Below, piece after piece: positions 58,783 through 64,000 of a stretch of DNA of 64,000 nt. A model generated the notes under the pieces. That model ran no database searches. It saw only the letters and a program-made list of their open reading frames with translations, and was not told the origin of the DNA. The number at the start of each line of letters is the position of its first letter. The stretch's first letter is position 1. A program made the translations under genes and the position numbers. The DNA comes from an uncultured Gammaproteobacteria bacterium (GTDB lineage Bacteria; Pseudomonadota; Gammaproteobacteria; PS1; Pseudothioglobaceae): positions 1-64,000 of the forward strand of contig CAJVZH010000004.1 in assembly GCA_913020715.1 (NCBI GenBank), written 5' to 3'.

Positions 58783-60423
58783 TTATTTCTCCATGTAAGG
58801 TTTAAACTCATCGGCACAATGCTCGAGTAAGTTTTTAACAGGAAGAGGCAAACCGCCACCAAGAGCACATAATGAGCCCGCTTCCATTGTTTCTAATAAG
58901 TCTTGAATCAGCTCTTCTGAAAACTTCTGATTGCCTTCTATCGCCGATTGTAACATTTCTTTTCCACGAGTGGCGCCCAAACGACATGGGAAGCACTTAC
59001 CACAAGACTCGTGAGCAGTGAATTCAAACAGGTGCTTTGCATACTCTACCGCTGAAAACGATTCGGGAATACAAACGAAGCTCGCATGCCCCATTAAGAA
59101 ACCACCTTCATCAAACGACTCAAAATCTAGCGTTAATGTGCGAAGAATATCAATCGGTACACAGCCGCCCAATGGGCCGCCAACTTGGATAACTTTGATG
59201 TCATCATTAAAGCCACCGCCAATGTCATCAATAATGATGTTCATTGGTGTTGCCATATCGACTTCATAAAGCCCAGGATTGTTAAAGTAGCCGTCCAAAG
59301 AAATTAACTTGGTACCTGTTGAGCGGCCGTTACCAATTTTCTTGAATGCCTCTCCACCAAGCTTAAAAATTGCTGGCACTGCAGCCAAACTTTCAACATT
59401 ATTCACAACTGTTGGTTTTTTGTACAAACCTTCAACCGTTGGGAATGGAGGGCGAACGTCCACTTCAGCGCGTCGGCCTTCGATAGAGGCAATAAGTGCT
59501 GTCTCTTCACCACAAATGTAGGCGCCTTGACCTTCAACAACGCTCATGTCAAAGTTAAAACCAGTCCCTAGAATATTATCGCCCAATAAACCAAGTTCGC
59601 GCAATTTAGCTAGCGCATCATCGGTTGCTTTAATCGACTCTGGATACTCACCACGAATGTATAGGAAGCCCTGCTTTGAGCCAATAAGGTAACCACAAAT
59701 GGCCATTCCAAACAATACTTTAAGAGTTTGCTCTTCCAGAAGGTATCTGTCAGAGAATGCACCCGGATCACCTTCGTCAGCGTTACAAACAACGTATTTA
59801 GCGCTCGCCTCTTGTGCTTGACAAAATTCCCACTTCATACCAGTAGGGAAGCCTGCGCCACCACGACCGCGTAGGCCGGACTCTTTAAGGGTGTTGATTA
59901 GTTCTGCTTTGTCTGCTGCAAAGCAAGTTTCTAGTAATTCCTTGAAATCATCGTATGATGAGAATATGTCATCTTCGACTAGAAATGAAGTGTCTGAATA
60001 TGACTTCATTGTGTAATCTGGACTGGTGTGATCACCGGCAATAATGGTGTCTAGTTTGTTGATATCGTCGCCAGAGTAGTTTTGGCCGTCAATATTAAAT
60101 GCACTGTTTTCGTAACACCTGCCTAGACAAATCATCTCACCGACATTTTCTGCGCCGAATTTAGCGTTTAACTTGTCAGAAACATCGCCTTGTGTGCCGC
60201 GACACAAGCAAGCACTGCCAGTACACACATAAGCTTTTTTGCTTTTAAAGTCTTCGCTAAAGAAGTCGTAAAAACTCTTGGTACTGTGGATGGTTGAAAC
60301 ACCCAAGTTGTACTCGCCAGCTAACTGGTTGTCAGCTGCTTCAGTAGGGCTTGCTGCAATTTTACCAAACAAGCTGTTTTTGTCGTCTTTTTTACCCGAC
60401 AATAAACTGATATTTCTAGACAT
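58783..60423 (-). CDS. fdhB: formate dehydrogenase beta subunit (NuoE-NuoF fusion, NAD-reducing)
   Basis: Passes electrons from the alpha subunit to NAD. The 546-aa protein fuses a NuoE-type thioredoxin-like domain (CTGSACLCRGTQ then CLGRCYENS, four cysteines for a 2Fe-2S cluster) to a NuoF domain with LRGRGGAGFPTGMKW (FMN, about residue 185), GAYICGEETALIASIEG (NADH) and the 4Fe-4S SCGKCFPCRLGATRGKEM. No separate gamma subunit gene is present, so the fused domain probably takes its place. Between fdhD and fdhA. Confidence 0.92.
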   Translation of the reverse strand: MSRNISLLSGKKDDKNSLFGKIAASPTEAADNQLAGEYNLGVSTIHSTKSFYDFFSEDFKSKKAYVCTGSACLCRGTQGDVSDKLNAKFGAENVGEMICLGRCYENSAFNIDGQNYSGDDINKLDTIIAGDHTSPDYTMKSYSDTSFLVEDDIFSSYDDFKELLETCFAADKAELINTLKESGLRGRGGAGFPTGMKWEFCQAQEASAKYVVCNADEGDPGAFSDRYLLEEQTLKVLFGMAICGYLIGSKQGFLYIRGEYPESIKATDDALAKLRELGLLGDNILGTGFNFDMSVVEGQGAYICGEETALIASIEGRRAEVDVRPPFPTVEGLYKKPTVVNNVESLAAVPAIFKLGGEAFKKIGNGRSTGTKLISLDGYFNNPGLYEVDMATPMNIIIDDIGGGFNDDIKVIQVGGPLGGCVPIDILRTLTLDFESFDEGGFLMGHASFVCIPESFSAVEYAKHLFEFTAHESCGKCFPCRLGATRGKEMLQSAIEGNQKFSEELIQDLLETMEAGSLCALGGGLPLPVKNLLEHCADEFKPYMEK

Positions 60424-60431
60424 TCAATCTC

Positions 60432-61283
60432 CTAAGACTGTTTGATGCGCCAAGCACCATTATAAATATTATATTTGTTTTTCTTGATAAAACCGATTAA
60501 AGTGATATCAAATTTCCTTGCTAAATCTAGGGCTAATGAGGTTGGCGCCCCAATTCCAGCTATCATTCCTATTCCCGCCATCAGCGTTTTTTGGATGATA
60601 TCAAAGCCCAGTCTTCCCGAACACATGACAAATTGCTCGCTTGGGTTCAGCATATCGTTACTTCTTACGTGCCCAATAAGCTTATCAAGCGCATTGTGCC
60701 TGCCCACATCTTCAGCCAAGTGCAGCAACTCACCACTAGCACTAATAAGGCCGCTAGCATGAACACCGCCAGTATTGGCAAACTGCTCTTGTCTTGCTCT
60801 TAATATATCAGGCAATTTCGTAATTAAATCAACACTCACTACAGGCATTGATTTGTCTATCTGTGGCTCATAGGCAATTTCAATTGCATTTAGCGTGCCT
60901 TTGCCACAAACCCCGCAGCTCGAACTCACCATAAAATGGCGTTGTAAATTCTTTAAATCCAGTTGATTTCCTTTGCCCAATGTAACCAGCAAAGAATTAT
61001 CAACATCGTAGAGGCCTTTGTTTGTGCCTCTTGGCGCAACACTCTCGATCGCGCTCTTGTCATTAATGACACCTTCAGAAAACAGAATGCCGGAAACCAA
61101 TGAATTATCATCGCCCGGCGTCCTCATGGTGACCATTAGTGGCTCTTCAATCCACCCCCCATTTGAGAAATATCGTATGATAATCTCAAGTGGCTCTTCT
61201 ATTGCGATACAGTCGCTAGCACTCCGTACGGTTGAATTCTCAACCCTGTGAATGTCGTAGTTAACTGTATCGCTAACAGTCAT
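60432..61283 (-). CDS. fdhD: formate dehydrogenase accessory sulfurtransferase FdhD
   Basis: Carries sulfur from IscS to the molybdenum cofactor, needed for active formate dehydrogenase. The 283-aa protein has the essential CxxC loop as Cys123-Cys126 in SSSCGVCGKGTLNAIE, GVHASGLI, and AEDVGRHNALDKLIGHV. It starts 4 bp after the fhs stop, so it is in the same transcript as the enzyme it serves. Confidence 0.95.
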   Translation of the reverse strand: MTVSDTVNYDIHRVENSTVRSASDCIAIEEPLEIIIRYFSNGGWIEEPLMVTMRTPGDDNSLVSGILFSEGVINDKSAIESVAPRGTNKGLYDVDNSLLVTLGKGNQLDLKNLQRHFMVSSSCGVCGKGTLNAIEIAYEPQIDKSMPVVSVDLITKLPDILRARQEQFANTGGVHASGLISASGELLHLAEDVGRHNALDKLIGHVRSNDMLNPSEQFVMCSGRLGFDIIQKTLMAGIGMIAGIGAPTSLALDLARKFDITLIGFIKKNKYNIYNGAWRIKQS

Positions 61284-61287
61284 AGAT

Positions 61288-62967
61288 TTAGAATAGGCCT
61301 TGTACTAGCCCTTCGCTATCTAGATGAATCTTGTCTGCTGCAGGAGATCTTGGCAGACCAGGCATTGTCATAATAGCACCACAAACAACAACAACAAATT
61401 CCGCACCCGCTGATAATCTTACTTCACGGATTGACATTGAATGGCCAGTAGGCGCACCTAGTAATTGCGGATCTGTTGAGAATGAATATTGTGTTTTAGC
61501 AATACAAACTGGCAAATGACCGAAGCCGTTGTCCTGGTACCAAGCAAGCTTATCCCTAACAACTTTATCAGCTAAAACTTCGTCAGCGTGGTAAAGCGTC
61601 TTTGCAATTGTTTCAACTTTCTCGAATAATGGCATTTCATCGTCGTAAAGCGTCTTGAATTGAGAGGCGCCTGACTCAGCTAATGCAACAACTTTTTCAG
61701 CTAGATCGATTGCACCATCGCCACCATGCTCCCAGTGACTTGAGACACTCACGTCAACATGGAACTGCTTACAGTACTCTCTGATCACTTCAAATTCAGC
61801 TTCAGTATCTGTAACAAAGTTATTAATACCAACAACAATTGGAACACCGAACTGGCTTAAGTTGCGAATGTGTCTACCTAGGTTTACACAACCCTTAAGT
61901 AACGCTTCTGTGTTCTCTGTATTTAGATCAGCTTTAGCAACGCCACCTTGGTGCTTAAGAGCACGAATCGTAGCAACTAATACTACTGCGTCTGGCGCTA
62001 GGTCAGCCTTACGACACTTGATGTCGAAGAACTTCTCAGCACCTAAGTCAGCACCGAAGCCGGCCTCTGTTACTGTGTACTCAGACATTTTAAGCGCTGT
62101 CTTAGTAGCAATAACTGAATTACAACCGTGAGCAATGTTAGCGAATGGACCGCCGTGAATAATCGCCGGGTTGCCCTCTAATGTTTGTACGATATTTGGT
62201 CTGAAAGCGTCTTTAAGTAGCACTGTCATTGCGTGGTGAGCGTTGATCTGCTTCGCTCTTACTGGCACCATGTCACGCGTGTAAGCAACAATGATGTTGC
62301 CCAATCTTTCTTCAAGCTCTGCAAGGTTTTCAGAAAGACAGAAAATTGCCATAACTTCTGATGCAACCGTAATATCAAAGCCGTCTTCACGCGGATAGCC
62401 GTTTGTAGAGCCGCCTAAAGATGAAGTAATCGTACGAAGTGAACGATCGTTCATATCGACAACACGACGGAAAGCAACTTTTCTACTATCGATGTTTAGT
62501 GAGTTACCCCAGTAAATATGGTTGTCAATCATCGCAGACAACAAGCTGTGTGCAGATGTGATTGCGTGGAAGTCGCCTGTGAAGTGAAGATTAATATCTT
62601 CCATTGGGATTACTTGAGCGTAACCACCACCGGCAGCACCACCTTTCATACCAAAACAAGGACCTAAGCTCGGCTCACGCAAACATACTGTTGCTTGCTT
62701 GCCGATTTTGTTTAAGCCGTCTGTCAGACCAACCGAAGTTGTTGTCTTGCCTTCACCAGCTGGCGTTGGCGTTACCGCAGTAACCAAGATTAGCTTGCCA
62801 TCTTCATTGCCTTGAACTGCGTCAATAGCTTTCCATGAAAGTTTGGCCTTATCATGACCAAAAGGAACTAAATCCTCTTTACCGATATTAAGTTTTGCGC
62901 CAATGTCATTAATATGCTCGCCAGTGGCTAGTCTTGCAATCTCAATATCTGATTTATATTCGCTCAT
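61288..62967 (-). CDS. fhs: formate-tetrahydrofolate ligase
   Basis: Links formate and THF with ATP; beside a formate dehydrogenase it can run backward, releasing formate and making ATP. The 559-aa protein has [21 protein letters not shown] (nucleotide loop), [44 protein letters not shown], and [20 protein letters not shown]. The track start is 15 residues too long; ATG at 62967 has AGGAGA seven bases before it. First gene of the fhs-fdhD-fdhB-fdhA operon, preceded by a structured leader. Confidence 0.95.
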   Translation of the reverse strand: MSEYKSDIEIARLATGEHINDIGAKLNIGKEDLVPFGHDKAKLSWKAIDAVQGNEDGKLILVTAVTPTPAGEGKTTTSVGLTDGLNKIGKQATVCLREPSLGPCFGMKGGAAGGGYAQVIPMEDINLHFTGDFHAITSAHSLLSAMIDNHIYWGNSLNIDSRKVAFRRVVDMNDRSLRTITSSLGGSTNGYPREDGFDITVASEVMAIFCLSENLAELEERLGNIIVAYTRDMVPVRAKQINAHHAMTVLLKDAFRPNIVQTLEGNPAIIHGGPFANIAHGCNSVIATKTALKMSEYTVTEAGFGADLGAEKFFDIKCRKADLAPDAVVLVATIRALKHQGGVAKADLNTENTEALLKGCVNLGRHIRNLSQFGVPIVVGINNFVTDTEAEFEVIREYCKQFHVDVSVSSHWEHGGDGAIDLAEKVVALAESGASQFKTLYDDEMPLFEKVETIAKTLYHADEVLADKVVRDKLAWYQDNGFGHLPVCIAKTQYSFSTDPQLLGAPTGHSMSIREVRLSAGAEFVVVVCGAIMTMPGLPRSPAADKIHLDSEGLVQGLF

Positions 62968-63000
62968 GTATTCTCCTGAATATAGTATAAAAACAAAAAT

Positions 63001-63071
63001 AGAGAGGTACAAAAATCCATCATCACTCGGAATTGTTTACATTCCAGTGAAAATGAGCCTTCTCCCTCTCT
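63001..63071 (-). promoter_or_regulatory. structured 5' leader of fhs, candidate riboswitch-like element
   Basis: On the minus strand a 7-bp outer stem (AGAGAGG with CCUCUCU) encloses an asymmetric internal loop (GAGAAGG opposite AUUUUUGUA) and a long hairpin (CUCAUUUUCACU, GGAAU, loop GUAAACA, AUUCC, AGUGAUGAUGG; about 15 of 16 pairs). A U-rich run follows. It lies 34-105 bp before the fhs ATG. I do not recognise it as a known THF, SAM or glycine riboswitch. The fold was drawn by eye. Confidence 0.5.
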
Positions 63072-63092
63072 TAAAAAATTAACTTCTGATGC

Positions 63093-63120
63093 GTATTATC
63101 TTATCTTTCAACTAAAGCAA
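63093..63120 (-). promoter_or_regulatory. candidate promoter of fhs-fdhDBA
   Basis: On the minus strand: -35 TTGCTT (63115-63120), a 16-bp spacer, and -10 TAATAC (63093-63098). The transcript would begin just before the structured leader. Moderate matches only. Confidence 0.4.
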
Positions 63121-63187
63121 TAGTAAAAAAATTCATAACTACGTGAATTCAAATCACCGGATAGTTTAACCCGAATATTATACTTGG

Positions 63188-63260
63188 ACTTTTGCAACAA
63201 CCGTTTTATTTTTGATAGTAGGTTGCTTATTACTTGTAAATGATTGCTGCAAAGATCTCT
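63188..63260. repeat. MITE-like element abutting the mttB-family stop codon
   Basis: The minus-strand end GAGATCTTTGCAGCAATCATTT matches the end of the element at 46434-46503 (GAGATCTTTGCACAAATCATTT) with one to two changes. The opposite end, ACTTTTGCAACAA at 63188-63200, is an imperfect inverted copy. The element begins within the methyltransferase stop codon context. Confidence 0.5.
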
Positions 63261-64000
63261 ATATATTTGAATCCTCGAAACTACCCTTACGTTCTGCCAT
63301 ATATGCAAGCAGGGCTTCGTCAATTGCCGGATCAAGTGCTGGCACTTCGTAACTGGCGAGCATTTGCTTGTATTTTTCAGCAGCGATAGCCGCTGTATCC
63401 CGAGAGCCGTCCTCAACCCACTGCTCAAAGCTATTGTCATCCAATACGTCCGACATGTAGAACGCTGTCTTAAAGTTTTTCTCGGTGTGACTGCAACCCA
63501 AAAAGTGAGATTGAGGGCCCACTTCACGAATAGCATCCATCGCTTGGCCGTTCTCGCTCATATCGATACCTTCGACCGATACCCGCATCATGCCCGCTTG
63601 GTCGGCGTCCAAGATGAACTTCTCGTAACTCATGCACAAACCACCCTCAAGCCAACCGGCGGTATGTAGATTGAAGTTAACACTGGCATTAATTGTTGCT
63701 TGCATGGTGTTAGCCGCTTCATAACCGGCTTGTGCATCTGGCATCTTAGCGCCGTTAAAACCACCGCCACTTCTAAACGGCACACCCAATCGCCTTGCAA
63801 GCGCTCCTGAGATGTTCATCATATGGGCGGCTTCTGGCGTACCAAAAGTTGGTGCACCCGATTTCATTGACATTGCTGTAACAAAGTTGCCGTACACAAT
63901 TGGCGCGCCTGGGCGTACCAATTGTGCAAATGCCATACCCGCCATACCTTCTGCAAGACTTTGCGCAGCAACACCGGCAGCCGTCACAGGCGCCATCGCA
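63259..64000 (-). CDS. MttB-family trimethylamine/betaine-type methyltransferase, C-terminal part (partial)
   Basis: The last 247 or so residues of a gene that continues past the right edge; full members are about 500 aa. It shows VTAAGVAAQSLAEGMAGMAFAQL, GAPTFGTPEAAHMMNISGALARRLGVPFRSGGG, and GPQSHFLGCSHTEKNFKTAFYMSD, typical of the MttB superfamily. These enzymes move a methyl group from a methylamine or betaine to a corrinoid protein. No in-frame UAG is seen in the visible part, so it may be one of the many pyrrolysine-lacking members whose substrate is a quaternary amine; the substrate is unknown. Its location upstream of fhs suggests a role in methyl oxidation. Confidence 0.85.
   Translation of the reverse strand, partial: AMAPVTAAGVAAQSLAEGMAGMAFAQLVRPGAPIVYGNFVTAMSMKSGAPTFGTPEAAHMMNISGALARRLGVPFRSGGGFNGAKMPDAQAGYEAANTMQATINASVNFNLHTAGWLEGGLCMSYEKFILDADQAGMMRVSVEGIDMSENGQAMDAIREVGPQSHFLGCSHTEKNFKTAFYMSDVLDDNSFEQWVEDGSRDTAAIAAEKYKQMLASYEVPALDPAIDEALLAYMAERKGSFEDSNI

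Noticed and set aside
63108-63536. 142-aa minus-strand ORF overlapping the methyltransferase end
   Set aside because: It is a different frame of the MttB-family gene and the repeat beyond it; its sequence resembles no protein.

Overview
The window is a compact, largely housekeeping stretch of a gammaproteobacterial chromosome. The 5' part of a 16S rRNA gene, the gammaproteobacterial-type GshA, an E. coli-like rRNA leader and the overall gene set support this. The methyltransferase / formyl-THF / formate dehydrogenase block and the class I aldolase glycolytic operon would fit a marine methylotrophic or sulfur-oxidising lineage such as the SUP05/Thioglobus group. That last assignment is inference; I could not run a 16S search. 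Genes are tightly packed, with many 4-bp ATGA/GTGA overlaps. I see no tRNA, CRISPR array, prophage or intact insertion sequence.

Layout. 1-0.9 kb: 5' end of a 16S gene on the minus strand with leader, boxA and tandem P1/P2 promoters. 1.2-1.7 kb: a decayed YeiH-family transporter. 1.7-7.1 kb: mnmE, gshA, a Nudix/ThiE fusion, comF and yaaA. 7.2-11.7 kb: gltB without gltD. 12-16.8 kb: a small lipoprotein, folA, maf and mfd. 16.8-19.3 kb: three tandem MASE1-like membrane proteins with a small winged-helix regulator and a strong inverted repeat. 19.5-28 kb: a PfkB-family kinase, ispH, trpA-accD, hemE, rpmE, bolA, a phosphate transporter pair, and an arsenate reductase/aquaglyceroporin pair. 28-43.4 kb: glmU, a lipase with a 39-residue small protein, an MFS transporter, a TauD dioxygenase, metC, argS with a helicase-nuclease, polA, a lone znuC-like ATPase and dapD. 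43.5 kb: a small two-helix membrane protein with very strong expression signals. 43.9-49 kb: mnmG-rsmG-tatD-rluC-ubiA. 49-55.9 kb: the central-carbon operon tkt-gap-pgk-pyk-fba. 56-63 kb: the C1 operon fhs-fdhD-fdhB-fdhA. The right edge holds the C-terminal part of an MttB-family methyltransferase.

How it works together. The right-hand block can oxidise methyl or formyl groups carried on tetrahydrofolate through formate to CO2, making ATP (Fhs run in reverse) and NADH (FDH), next to a methylamine/betaine-type methyltransferase that could feed it. The aldolase operon provides the reversible lower glycolytic and pentose-phosphate steps.

The items most worth a second look are: the small membrane protein at 43.5 kb, behind four A-tracts phased at exactly 10 bp; a strongly structured 5' leader before fhs; the MASE1-like trio with its adjacent regulator and 10-bp-arm inverted repeat; a family of roughly 70-bp MITE-like elements with GAGAYCTTT-type ends; and an in-frame repeat beyond the stop codon of a small lipoprotein that differs from its partner only at synonymous positions.
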